Counted from the first letter of the stretch, positions 6,076 through 12,993 are shown. The stretch: 15,210 nt of DNA from Candidatus Moranbacteria bacterium CG_4_9_14_3_um_filter_42_9 (GCA_002790635.1 PFVN01000090.1:1-15210), one strand, 5' to 3'. Notes: generated by a model not told the origin, from the sequence alone. Numbers and translations: made by a program.

Positions 6076-6852
6076 ATGAATGTTTTAGGGATCAGAATAG
6101 ATAACTTATCGCACGAGGAGGTGCTTGAAAAAGTCAAGGGTTTTTTAACAGAAGAATGGTTTCATCAAATTGCCACCATAAATCCTGAATTTATCCTGAG
6201 AGCGCAAGATGACGAAGAATTTAAAAATATATTGAACAACTGTAATTTAAATGTCGCTGATGGCTTTGGAATTAGCTGCGCGTTTTTCTATCATGGCGAG
6301 ATTCTAAAGTCAAGACTAGCGGGCATTGATTTGATGGAAGAAATTTTAAGGTTTTCCGAAAAAAACAATTTAAAAATTTTCCTAGCCACCAGCAATAGAG
6401 GGCTCTCCGCTTGGGAAGAAACTCAAAAGGCAATTTTGAAAAAATATCCAAATTTAATTATCAGTGGTGCGAATATTAATCCCCCTTGTCATTCCGAGCT
6501 TGCCGAGGAATCTACTCAGATTAGATCCTTCGGCTCCGCTCAGGATGACAAATGCAAAATCAAAGAATTTGATATTGCATTTGCCAATTTCGGCGCACCG
6601 TATCAGGAAAAATTTTTGAATTCGCTAAAATCAGCGGAAAATAGTAAAATGAGGTTGGCTATGGGAGTAGGGGGTAGTTTTGATTATTTGACCGGAAAAA
6701 TCCGCCGTGCGCCCGTATTTACGCGAAAAATAGGGCTGGAATGGCTCTGGCGCCTGATGCTTGAGCCCAGATACCGATTTAGAAGAATCTGGAACGCAGT
6801 TATAATTTTCCCCATCAAAATAATTTTTCAGAAAAGAAATGAACAAAATTAG
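6076..6852 (+). CDS. WecG/TagA/CpsF family glycosyltransferase
   Basis: This family (GT26) moves a sugar, often N-acetylmannosamine or its acid, from a UDP-sugar to a lipid-linked glycan precursor on the inner face of the membrane. The 258-residue protein has the A-D-G motif with Asp62, the R-L-x-G-x-D-L motif (80-86), G-A-P-Y-Q-E-K (173-179), G-V-G-G-S-F-D (197-203), R-R-A-P (210-213) and G-L-E-W-L-W-R-L ending in E-P-R (220-232). A hydrophobic and basic C-terminal tail (about 239-254) would hold it at the membrane. The acceptor and sugar cannot be told from sequence. Residues about 138-159 come from an inserted repeat element (6487-6550). The end overlaps gltX by 14 bases. Confidence 0.9.
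   Translation: MNVLGIRIDNLSHEEVLEKVKGFLTEEWFHQIATINPEFILRAQDDEEFKNILNNCNLNVADGFGISCAFFYHGEILKSRLAGIDLMEEILRFSEKNNLKIFLATSNRGLSAWEETQKAILKKYPNLIISGANINPPCHSELAEESTQIRSFGSAQDDKCKIKEFDIAFANFGAPYQEKFLNSLKSAENSKMRLAMGVGGSFDYLTGKIRRAPVFTRKIGLEWLWRLMLEPRYRFRRIWNAVIIFPIKIIFQKRNEQN
6487..6550. mobile_element. Inserted palindromic repeat (SELAEES/AQDDK type) inside the glycosyltransferase gene
   Basis: The 64-base element begins TGTCATTCCGAG and ends CTCAGGATGACA. Its two ends are imperfect inverted copies over about 27 bases. In the host frame it reads C-H-S-E-L-A-E-E-S ... S-A-Q-D-D-K, a peptide I recognise as the translation of a dispersed repeat found in many bacterial and metagenomic genomes. It sits in the loop between I-S-G-A-N-I-N and the F-D-I-A-F-A-N-F-G-A-P strand, and the reading frame stays open. 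No coding capacity of its own is present, so it resembles a MITE or REP-type passenger. Confidence 0.8.
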
Positions 6853-8404
6853 AGTCAGAATCGCTCCTTCACCAACCGGCTATGTGCATATCGGTAATTT
6901 TCGAACGATGCTATATAACTATTTATTCGCCCAAAAAAACGGCGCGGATTTTGTCGTCCGAATCGAAGATACGGACCGCAAACGTTTTGTTGAAGGATCG
7001 CTTGAAGGTTTGCTAAAAGTTTTGGATTGGGCCGGCTTTAAATATGCCGAAGGACCATGTCTTGAAAAAAGGGCCGGATCATTTGAATCAAAAAATTATA
7101 CAGGCGTTTTTGAAGCTGGTGTTTTTCAGCCATACATCCAATCTGAACGGCTTGAATTATACCAAAAATACGCCCGTGAATTGGTTGCCAGTGGGCACGC
7201 GTATTATTGCTTCTGCGAGCCCGAAAGACTGGGAAAACTAAAAGAAGAACAGCGCGCGAAAAAACAAGCGCCGATGTATGACCGTTTTTGCCTTCAAAAT
7301 GTAAGCGAGGGGGAAATCAACAAAAATCTGAAAAGCAATTGTCCTTTCACGATCCGTCTCAAAATCCCAACGGACGAGAAAATTGAATTTGCTGATTTAG
7401 TAAGAGGAAAAGTTTCAATTGAGACCAGCAATATCGATGACCAGGTTCTGCTCAAGTCCGACGGGTTTCCGACCTATCACTTGGCTAATGTGGTGGATGA
7501 TCATCTGATGGAGATAACGCATGTCATTCGCGGTGAGGAATGGCTGCCCAGCACGCCGAAGCATATTTTGCTTTACCAAGCTTTCGGCTGGGAAATTCCG
7601 AAATTTGCTCATCTACCGCTGCTTCTCAATCCCGATCGCTCCAAGCTTTCTAAAAGACAGGGCGATGTGGCCGTGGAAGATTATATCGCTAAGGGCTATC
7701 TGAAAGAGGCTATCATAAATTTTGTTGCGCTACTTGGCTGGAATCCAGGCGAGGGCAGCACTCAAGAGATATTTTCACTGGAAGAATTAATCAAAAAATT
7801 TGATTTGGAGCATGTGCATAAAGGAGGTGCGGTATTCGATTTGCAGAAGCTGGACTGGCTGAATTCCGAGTATATCAAAAAATTGCCTCTCAATGAATTG
7901 TATGAAAATTCTATGGAATTTTTTGCGCAAAAATATTTTTACCAAAACGCGTCGGAAGAAAAAAAATCAGAAGAATATTTGAAAAAAGTTTTGACGATTG
8001 AACAGGATCGCTTGAAAAATTTATCCGAAGTAGGGGAGCATAATAAATTTTTCTTTACGGATATCAAATATGATAAAGAGCTTCTGCGGTGGAAAAAAAT
8101 TACCGATAAAGAGTTAACGGCCTCGCTGGAAAAATCCATAAGTGTTTTGGAAAATATTTCGGATGACGACTGGACAAGAGAAAATTTGGAAAAAAACCTG
8201 TTGCAAGCGGCCGGTGACAAGCCTGCCCGCAATGCTACGCATAGCGTTGCAGGCGGACGGGGAGATCTACTTTGGCCACTCCGCGCCGCCCTGACTGGAG
8301 AACAAAAATCTCCATCACCCTTTGAAGTCGCCTGGGTTTTGGGACGAAGCGAAGCGTTAAAAAGGCTTTATTTAGCCATAAAAAAGACATTTGACTTGAA
8401 ATAA
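6839..8404 (+). CDS. gltX: Glutamate--tRNA ligase (class I)
   Basis: The enzyme charges tRNA with glutamate. The 521-residue protein has the class I signatures: P-S-P-T-G-Y-V-H-I-G-N (HIGH-type, His17) and S-K-L-S-K (KMSKS-type, 268-272). R-I-E-D-T-D (41-46) and G-E-E-W-L-P-S-T-P-K-H (232-242) are also present. The C-terminal anticodon-binding region ends in a normal P-F-E-V-A-W-V-L-G motif. It is about 30-50 residues longer than many bacterial GltX. Part of this is an extra loop near residues 75-93, and part is a repeat-derived stretch at 461-475. No glnS is seen here, so whether it also charges tRNAGln cannot be told. The ATG overlaps the glycosyltransferase gene by 14 bases with only a weak purine-rich ribosome site. 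Confidence 0.96.
   Translation: MNKIRVRIAPSPTGYVHIGNFRTMLYNYLFAQKNGADFVVRIEDTDRKRFVEGSLEGLLKVLDWAGFKYAEGPCLEKRAGSFESKNYTGVFEAGVFQPYIQSERLELYQKYARELVASGHAYYCFCEPERLGKLKEEQRAKKQAPMYDRFCLQNVSEGEINKNLKSNCPFTIRLKIPTDEKIEFADLVRGKVSIETSNIDDQVLLKSDGFPTYHLANVVDDHLMEITHVIRGEEWLPSTPKHILLYQAFGWEIPKFAHLPLLLNPDRSKLSKRQGDVAVEDYIAKGYLKEAIINFVALLGWNPGEGSTQEIFSLEELIKKFDLEHVHKGGAVFDLQKLDWLNSEYIKKLPLNELYENSMEFFAQKYFYQNASEEKKSEEYLKKVLTIEQDRLKNLSEVGEHNKFFFTDIKYDKELLRWKKITDKELTASLEKSISVLENISDDDWTRENLEKNLLQAAGDKPARNATHSVAGGRGDLLWPLRAALTGEQKSPSPFEVAWVLGRSEALKRLYLAIKKTFDLK
8221..8261. repeat. GC-rich palindromic repeat inside gltX
   Basis: GCAATGCT (8229-8236) and AGCGTTGC (8243-8250) pair with one mismatch, and GCCTGC (8221-8226) has its inverse at 8249-8254. 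In frame it encodes residues 461-475 (K-P-A-R-N-A-T-H-S-V-A-G-G-R-G), a stretch unlike GltX and rich in Ala/Gly/Arg, between two helices of the anticodon-binding region. Base composition is sharply more GC-rich than the flanks. I recall similar Pro-Ala-Arg...Val-Ala-Gly-Gly inserts in Patescibacteria proteins. Confidence 0.55.
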
Positions 8405-8424
8405 GTTGTTTTTTGTGCTATAAT
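8396..8424 (+). promoter_or_regulatory. Strong sigma70-type promoter for the coiled-coil peptidase gene
   Basis: TTGAAA (8396-8401) and TATAAT (8419-8424) have a 17-base spacer, with TG one base before the -10 box. The -35 box overlaps the last codons of gltX. The predicted start near 8431 gives a leader of nearly 60 bases, in which no strong Shine-Dalgarno site is visible. Confidence 0.75.
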
Positions 8425-8488
8425 AACCACTAAGGTCGATTTCAAAGGTTTTTTGTGAGTGTGCTGAGCCTAAACTTAACCCGAAACA

Positions 8489-9802
8489 ATGGAAAAGGTG
8501 AGAAATATCAAAATACAAAAGCTCAACTATCTGCTGGCAATCGGGCTGTTTTTGCTGATTATGATAGCCATCGGTAGTCAAAATATTCAGCGCGCTGCGG
8601 GCTCGGACTGCGCTTTGCTGACCGGAGATGCTCATGATAAATGCGACGACTTGGAAAAAAAGGCTCAGGCCTACCAGGACCTGATTGATATAAAAAACAA
8701 GCAGCAGAACACCTTGCAAAAGCAAATGGAGATTATAAATCTGGAACAGTCAAGAAACCAGCAAAGCCTGGCCATAACACTCACTAAGGTCAACATACTG
8801 GACGAGCAGATAGCGGATTTTGAAAAACAGATAGTCGCTAAGGAGGCACTGATCAAATACCAAACGGCGCTCCTGGAAAGATTGATGCAATTATATTATG
8901 AAGATTATCAAGACGGCGTTCTTAATATTGTTTTACTGAATAAAAACTTTTCGGATATTTTGAATCAACCTGATTTTATCGGGCAAACAAGCGGGCGAGT
9001 CAAGGATGTCTTGGCAACTATCCGAGAAGGAAAAAAAGAGCTGGAGATTGAACAGAATAAGCTGTCCAGCGTAAAGCTGGAAAATGAAAAGCTAAAATTG
9101 CAGCTGGAAGACAAAAAATACGATTTGCAGTCAACAGAAATACAAAAAGGATCACTATTGTCAAAAACTCAAGGCGAGGAGAAAAAATACCAGGCTCTTT
9201 TGGCGCGAGTTGAAGAACAGAAACTGGAGCTTTTTAACTTTGACGCATCAGGCAATGCTGCTGATGTCCTGGCTAGCGTCGGAAACTATCCCAAGCCGGA
9301 CGCAAAATATCAAGCCTCAACTAGCTGGTATTTTTCACAAAGAGATCCGCGCTGGGGAAACAAGACAATTGGCAACTCAGGAACCCTTATGAAGAGTTAC
9401 GGGTGCGCTGTCTCAGCCCTTTCTATGGTTTTCAAGTTTTATGGAGCCAGCATCGATCCAGGCAAGATGGCCAAGCAAAACATATTTTCCTATGATTTGA
9501 TCCAATGGCCCGGCTCGTGGAGTCCAGGCATTCAGCTGGCATCTTCAGTCGCACACTCGGGAGTAAATTGGTCAAGAGTTGATGCTTCGATCAAAGCCGG
9601 CCATCCGGTCATCGTATTTATCAAAAAAACCAAGGGTGGGGGAGGACATTATGTTGTTATTCATAATAAGGACTCCAAAGATTATGTTGTCCATGATCCC
9701 TACTTCGGTGCAAATTTATATCTGGGAACTTCTAAAGCTTTGATGGGAGCGATGAGTCCGGCTAGCGGGACCATTCTTGACCAGGCTATTATATACAACT
9801 AA
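8489..9802 (+). CDS. Secreted PcsB-like coiled-coil protein with C39-like cysteine peptidase domain
   Basis: The 437-residue protein has a basic start, a hydrophobic segment (14-29) and A-A-G around 36-38, as in a signal peptide or anchor. A long coiled coil (about 50-250) contains L-Y-Y-E-D...L-N-I-V-L-L-N-K-N-F-S-D-I-L, which resembles the coiled-coil domain of PcsB and related wall-hydrolase partners. After a short linker comes a peptidase C39-like (C39_2) domain, 278-437: W-Y-F-S-Q-R-D-P-R-W-G, then Y-G-C-A-V-S-A with likely nucleophile Cys306, G-H-Y-V-V-I with His387, and H-D-P with Asp403. I infer an exported protein that cleaves or binds wall peptides or another extracellular peptide; no substrate is shown. 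A cysteine pair (41, 52) follows the signal segment. It has its own strong promoter and a downstream hairpin terminator. Confidence 0.87.
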   Translation: MEKVRNIKIQKLNYLLAIGLFLLIMIAIGSQNIQRAAGSDCALLTGDAHDKCDDLEKKAQAYQDLIDIKNKQQNTLQKQMEIINLEQSRNQQSLAITLTKVNILDEQIADFEKQIVAKEALIKYQTALLERLMQLYYEDYQDGVLNIVLLNKNFSDILNQPDFIGQTSGRVKDVLATIREGKKELEIEQNKLSSVKLENEKLKLQLEDKKYDLQSTEIQKGSLLSKTQGEEKKYQALLARVEEQKLELFNFDASGNAADVLASVGNYPKPDAKYQASTSWYFSQRDPRWGNKTIGNSGTLMKSYGCAVSALSMVFKFYGASIDPGKMAKQNIFSYDLIQWPGSWSPGIQLASSVAHSGVNWSRVDASIKAGHPVIVFIKKTKGGGGHYVVIHNKDSKDYVVHDPYFGANLYLGTSKALMGAMSPASGTILDQAIIYN

Positions 9803-9831
9803 AAAGACTTCCTTTTATATAAGCCTTTTTT
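9801..9831. terminator. Bidirectional terminator-like hairpin between convergent genes
   Basis: AAAAAGACTT (9801-9810) and AAGCCTTTTT (9821-9830) pair over 10 bp with one mismatch and a 10-base loop. T-runs follow on both strands (9826-9831 on +, the complement of 9801-9805 on -). It starts within the stop codon of the coiled-coil peptidase gene and also faces the M23 gene. Confidence 0.55.
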
Positions 9832-9845
9832 AAATAAAGTATAAG

Positions 9846-9869
9846 GTCGCAAAAGATATATTGTGCGAC
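9846..9869 (+). terminator. Second hairpin with T-rich tail
   Basis: GTCGCA (9846-9851) and TGCGAC (9864-9869) form a 6-bp stem with a 12-base loop, followed on the + strand by ATTTTAAGTTTCTTTTT. It may back up the first terminator for the + strand gene. I see nothing else in 9870-9924. Confidence 0.4.
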
Positions 9870-9924
9870 ATTTTAAGTTTCTTTTTAAGCCTAGCTTTAC
9901 ACTCACTCCTCTGCGGACCTGCCT

Positions 9925-10485
9925 CTATAGTTGGACGTGTCTCGAGTTATATTTTTTTATAAAATCAAAAGGGTCTTGCCAAAATTTTAAGTTGGTATTT
10001 TTTTCTTCCTCATTATAATATCCCGGTAAAACTTTAGCGTGATATGGTCCGTCATAAATCGCAAAGTGCAGATGTTCATCCTCCCAGATGCCATTGGATT
10101 CCGTCATTGATTTGCCGATCTTTCCTATCAACTCCCCTATTTCCACACCGCCCCCTTTTTTTACGTAGCGCTTTCCCAGGTGCCCATAGAGCGAATAAAA
10201 AATTTTCTTTTCTTTTAAATTTTTATGAGCGATGATGATGATGCCGCCCCAATTTCTTTTTATTATTTTTCCGTCCGGAGAAAATTCTCCCGGATGAAGT
10301 TTTGAATAAACAACTACGCCGCGACCGGCAGAAAACACTTCGGTTTCTGCTGGCGCCGCTATGTCTACTCCCAGATGGATCCCCCAATATTTTTTGTCAT
10401 AAACATTTCTTTGCCGAAAATCATCCGCGACGTTTTGCATCTCTTTTAGTGGAAAGGCAAGTTTGGGAGTGTTGCGATAAGCCAT
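9925..10485 (-). CDS. M23 family (LytM/lysostaphin-type) metallopeptidase domain protein without signal peptide
   Basis: M23 peptidases cleave peptidoglycan cross-bridges with a single zinc. The 186-residue protein is almost only this domain: H37-x3-D41 in G-I-H-L-G-V-D and H138-x-H140 in E-H-L-H-F supply the zinc ligands (H37, D41, H140), with H138 and H102 (L-Y-G-H-L-G-K) as the catalytic histidines. All key residues are present, so the enzyme is probably active. There is no signal peptide or membrane helix: the N-terminus is M-A-Y-R-N-T-P-K-L, and an in-frame TAA lies 9 bases upstream of the ATG, so a longer start is excluded. It follows iscU by 43 bases filled with a 7-base repeat, and may be co-transcribed with the isc genes. 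Confidence 0.9.
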   Translation of the reverse strand: MAYRNTPKLAFPLKEMQNVADDFRQRNVYDKKYWGIHLGVDIAAPAETEVFSAGRGVVVYSKLHPGEFSPDGKIIKRNWGGIIIIAHKNLKEKKIFYSLYGHLGKRYVKKGGGVEIGELIGKIGKSMTESNGIWEDEHLHFAIYDGPYHAKVLPGYYNEEEKNTNLKFWQDPFDFIKKYNSRHVQL

Positions 10486-10493
10486 GCTTCGAA

Positions 10494-10528
10494 GTTAAAA
10501 TTTGAAAGTATAAAGTGAAAAATAAAAG
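10494..10528. repeat. Degenerate 7-base tandem array between iscU and the M23 gene
   Basis: Five heptamers, GTTAAAA, TTTGAAA, GTATAAA, GTGAAAA and ATAAAAG, fill the gap between the M23 ATG and the iscU stop. The units are diverged but keep purine-rich ends in register. The sequence is AT-rich, so chance similarity is more possible here than in the coding arrays. Confidence 0.4.
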
Positions 10529-10915
10529 TTATTTTTTATTTTTTTCGTAGTCTTTAATGGCCGCGTGCAGTGCGTCATCCGCCAGATTAGAGCAGTGCAT
10601 TTTTATCGGCGGCAATCCCTCCAAATGATCTGCTACATCATCTCTGGTTATTTTTAGCGCGTCCTTTAGGGTTTTGTTTTTAGCTAAATCCGTGATCATT
10701 GAAGAAGTTGCAATGGCCGAGGCACATCCTAGTGTCTCAAACTTTATATCCTCAATGATCTCGCCTTTCTGCTTGTCTTTTTTTACTTTGATATAAATTT
10801 TCATCAAGTCGCCGCAGACCGGATTACCGACCATTCCCGTTCCGGATGGATTTTTCATTACCCCCTGGTTATGCGGGTGAGCGAAATGTTCTAAAACTTT
10901 TTTTGAATATTGCAT
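10529..10915 (-). CDS. iscU: Fe-S cluster scaffold protein IscU/NifU-N
   Basis: IscU is the scaffold on which IscS-derived sulfur and iron are built into [2Fe-2S] clusters. The 128-residue protein has all three cluster cysteines in their motifs: N-P-V-C34-G-D36, L-G-C64-A-S-A-I-A and K-M-H-C108-S-N-L-A, with the conserved Asp36. The Y-S-x-x-V-x-E-H-F start and H-P-H-N-Q-G motif are standard. A clear ribosome site, AGGA, lies 7 bases before the ATG, one of few in this window. It is 123 bases downstream of iscS, with a fold-back repeat between. No hscA, hscB or ferredoxin gene follows, so the usual chaperone set is not local. Confidence 0.97.
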   Translation of the reverse strand: MQYSKKVLEHFAHPHNQGVMKNPSGTGMVGNPVCGDLMKIYIKVKKDKQKGEIIEDIKFETLGCASAIATSSMITDLAKNKTLKDALKITRDDVADHLEGLPPIKMHCSNLADDALHAAIKDYEKNKK

Positions 10916-11038
10916 ATGATTTTCCTGTATTTATTTAAATTACTCCCAACGAATCTACAAATTATTTAATAATCCACAAATATTTTTTGGTTCAATTGCA
11001 AATTTGTAGCAAGATTTGTATATTCGTGGAAAACAAAC
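10916..11038. repeat. Fold-back repeat region between iscS and iscU
   Basis: CTACAAATT (10955-10963) and AATTTGTAG (11001-11009) are perfect inverted copies. CCACAAATA (10974-10982) and TATTCGTGG (11021-11029) pair with one mismatch. Words of the type (T/C)ACAAAT and ACGAAT recur, resembling the 7-base arrays in the neighbouring genes. The arms interleave, so two alternative folds are possible. The iscU ribosome site (AGGA, complement of 10923-10926) lies just outside. Confidence 0.45.
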
Positions 11039-12268
11039 TTATTTTTTTGAATAATAATCGCTTAAAACTCGCCCGGAAATTTTTCTGAGCCGCCCAATGA
11101 CAGCTTTCAACTTATTTACAGCAATTTCTATATCCTGCTTGGTTGTATATTTGCCAAGGGTCATCCGGAGCGATCCATGCGCTTCCTCCGGCTTGAGACC
11201 GATGGAGAGCAGGACATGGGACGGCGTGAGAGCTCCGGAAGAGCAAGCCGAACCAGTTGAGGCCGCAATTCCCTCCATATCAAGCGACAGTATCAGACCT
11301 TCCCCTTCCACATCAGCAAAAGTGAAATTAGCGTTGTTCGGCGAGCGTTTTATTTTCGATCCGTTTAATTTGACTTTCGGAATTTCTTTCAGCACTCTCT
11401 TAATCAAATAATCCCGCAATTTTTTTATTCTCGGCGTTTCACGTTTCGCGTTACGAGTTACGAGTTCAATCGCCTTTCCGAGACCAACAATTCCCGCAAC
11501 ATTATGCGTCCCCGCCCGCATCCGATATTCTTGATCTCCACCATCCTGGATGTGTCTGATGGGAGTCCCCTTTCTGATATACAACATACCAACACCTTTC
11601 GGCCCGTAAATTTTGTGAGCAGACATGGAAAGTAAATCGACCCCCAGCTTGTCAATATTGCAATCAAAATAATTTATGGCTTGAGTTGCATCCGTGTGGA
11701 AAATAATTTTGTGGTTGGTCGTTGGTCGTTGGTCGTTGGTTAATTTTATAAGCTTGCCTATTTCCTTGATCGGCTGGGCAGTCCCGATTTCATTGTTGAC
11801 ATACATGACGGAAACCAAAATTGTGTTCGGCCGGATCGCCCGTTTGATGTCAGCGACTTTTATCAATCCGTCTTTGCCGGGCTTCACATACGTAACTTCA
11901 GCCAGTCCTTCTTTGGCCATTGAACGGCACGCATAGAGGACGCAGTGATGCTCAAAAGAAGTGGTGATTATATGCGGTTTGCGCTTTTGACTGCCGGATT
12001 GTGTTTGGTAGGACTTGATGATCCCCTTCACTGCCAGATTATTTGATTCCGTAGCTCCGCTGGTAAAAATTATTTCGGCGGAAGTTGCGTGGAGGAATTC
12101 GGCCAACGCACTCCTGGCCTTGTCGATCGCCGCCAGCGCCTCCTGCCCGAAGCTATGGATGGACATAGCATTGCCGAATTTCTCGCTGAAATATGGTTTC
12201 ATTGTGCTGAAAACCTCTTTGTCCATTGGCGTTGTGGCCGCGTAGTCTAGATATATTTTCTTTGCCAT
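11039..12268 (-). CDS. iscS: Cysteine desulfurase IscS/NifS
   Basis: IscS takes sulfur from cysteine as a persulfide and passes it to IscU. The 409-residue protein has the PLP enzyme motifs: Y-L-D-Y-A-A-T-T (6-13), S-G-A-T-E-S-N-N (70-77), S-F-E-H-H (104-108), and the PLP lysine K219 in S-A-H-K-I-Y-G-P-K-G. The catalytic Cys342 lies in G-S-A-C-S-S-G, and R-M-T-L-G-K follows near the end. Two 7-base tandem arrays fall within the gene, at residues 176-185 (between I-G-K-L-I-K and the H-T-D-A-T-Q strand) and 267-278 (in a helix after the G-L-G-K-A motif). Both keep the frame open. It starts 4 bases after the regulator gene's stop. No Shine-Dalgarno site is seen. Confidence 0.97.
   Translation of the reverse strand: MAKKIYLDYAATTPMDKEVFSTMKPYFSEKFGNAMSIHSFGQEALAAIDKARSALAEFLHATSAEIIFTSGATESNNLAVKGIIKSYQTQSGSQKRKPHIITTSFEHHCVLYACRSMAKEGLAEVTYVKPGKDGLIKVADIKRAIRPNTILVSVMYVNNEIGTAQPIKEIGKLIKLTNDQRPTTNHKIIFHTDATQAINYFDCNIDKLGVDLLSMSAHKIYGPKGVGMLYIRKGTPIRHIQDGGDQEYRMRAGTHNVAGIVGLGKAIELVTRNAKRETPRIKKLRDYLIKRVLKEIPKVKLNGSKIKRSPNNANFTFADVEGEGLILSLDMEGIAASTGSACSSGALTPSHVLLSIGLKPEEAHGSLRMTLGKYTTKQDIEIAVNKLKAVIGRLRKISGRVLSDYYSKK
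11435..11469. repeat. 7-base tandem array in iscS (C-terminal side)
   Basis: Five units in register, CGTTTCA, CGTTTCG, CGTTACG, AGTTACG and AGTTCAA, change gradually from one to the next. They encode residues 267-278 (I-E-L-V-T-R-N-A-K-R-E-T). Confidence 0.6.
11714..11741. repeat. 7-base tandem array in iscS (central)
   Basis: GTTGGTC occurs three times in a row, followed by GTTGGTT: four exact or near-exact heptamers. They encode residues 176-185 (L-T-N-D-Q-R-P-T-T-N). This is the cleanest array in the window. Confidence 0.75.
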
Positions 12269-12272
12269 AAGT

Positions 12273-12671
12273 TTATTTTTTGGTGTAAATTAAGTCACTT
12301 AATTTGATTGCGTAAAGAGTTTCTTTGATCTGCACTCCGACTTTCGCCCAAACGAAGCTAGAAGAACATTTATGTTCTAATGCGCAAATTTTTCCTACGC
12401 ATCCCATTGGTGAGATTGGCCCCTCCAAAATTTCCACTATTTCCCCGACTTTTATTTTTGCGGGGTTGCGGGCTAAAATATATCCACCGCTTTTTCCTTT
12501 GTGGCTTTGAACTAAATTTTTATTCCGTAACCATCCCATCAGCCGCTCAAGATATTTAGCGGAAATTTTTTCCTCTTTCGAAATATCCCTGACCGTTTTT
12601 TGCCTTGGAAAATCCTTAGCCAAATTAGCCATGGCCTTGAGGCCATATTCAGCTCTAGTGGAAAACTTCAT
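12273..12671 (-). CDS. iscR: Rrf2 family transcriptional regulator, IscR-like
   Basis: The 132-residue protein has the Rrf2 winged helix-turn-helix at 1-80: M-K-F-S-T-R-A-E-Y-G-L start, I-S-x-K-Y-L-E-R-L recognition region, and wing S-G-G-Y-I-L-A-R. A three-cysteine cluster motif follows, C91-x4-C96-x5-C102. E. coli IscR has C-x5-C-x5-C, so the first gap here is one residue shorter. I infer it binds a [2Fe-2S] cluster and represses its own operon when clusters are plentiful. That fits its place between the cupin gene (4-base gap upstream) and iscS (4-base gap downstream). A CTAATTAG palindrome near the operon's transcription start is a candidate operator. Regulation by another signal such as NO is possible, since NsrR belongs to the same family. 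Confidence 0.88.
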   Translation of the reverse strand: MKFSTRAEYGLKAMANLAKDFPRQKTVRDISKEEKISAKYLERLMGWLRNKNLVQSHKGKSGGYILARNPAKIKVGEIVEILEGPISPMGCVGKICALEHKCSSSFVWAKVGVQIKETLYAIKLSDLIYTKK

Positions 12672-12675
12672 GGGT

Positions 12676-12993
12676 TTATTTTACTAATATTAAAATGAAG
12701 GATGTGTTTTTTTGCGCCTTTATCGAATGCACGGCATTATTTTTCATTGAAATAATCACCCCCGGCTCCATAGCTATGCCTTCTCCCTCCAAAGTGAATA
12801 TGCCCTTGCCTTCCAGCACATAGACAACCCCTTCCTTGGTGGAAGTGTGCTCCGAAATTGCGGTGTCTTCGGCCATGCAAAAAAGCGTGGCATCAACTTT
12901 GCCATTTTTAAAAATTTCCTTGCTAACAATCCCCTGCTCGGAATATCCGATGAGGTTTTTAATATTTTTCCAATTAATTGCAACATTCTTCAT
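12676..12993 (-). CDS. Small single-domain cupin protein
   Basis: The 105-residue protein has one cupin barrel. Motif 1 reads E-H-T-S-T-K-E-G-V-V-Y-V-L-E-G-K-G, with H49 and E54 as possible metal ligands; the second histidine of H-x-H is replaced by Ser51. Motif 2 is P-G-V-I-I-S-M-K-N-N-A-V-H-S-I, with H89. A three-ligand metal site is therefore possible but not the full four. I used the ATG at 12993; a GTG at 13005 would add four residues. It lies between the hemerythrin gene and the regulator gene with short gaps. A role in sensing or buffering iron or small molecules is inferred only from this setting. Confidence 0.8.
   Translation of the reverse strand: MKNVAINWKNIKNLIGYSEQGIVSKEIFKNGKVDATLFCMAEDTAISEHTSTKEGVVYVLEGKGIFTLEGEGIAMEPGVIISMKNNAVHSIKAQKNTSFILILVK

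Noticed and set aside
7060..7117. Extra loop in GltX (residues about 75-93) as another repeat insert
   Set aside because: No period-7 pattern or palindrome is visible, and composition matches the surroundings; it may be ordinary length variation.
9870..9924. Possible RNA gene in the gap after the second hairpin
   Set aside because: No cloverleaf, T-loop motif, conserved RNA pattern or further stem could be found by eye.
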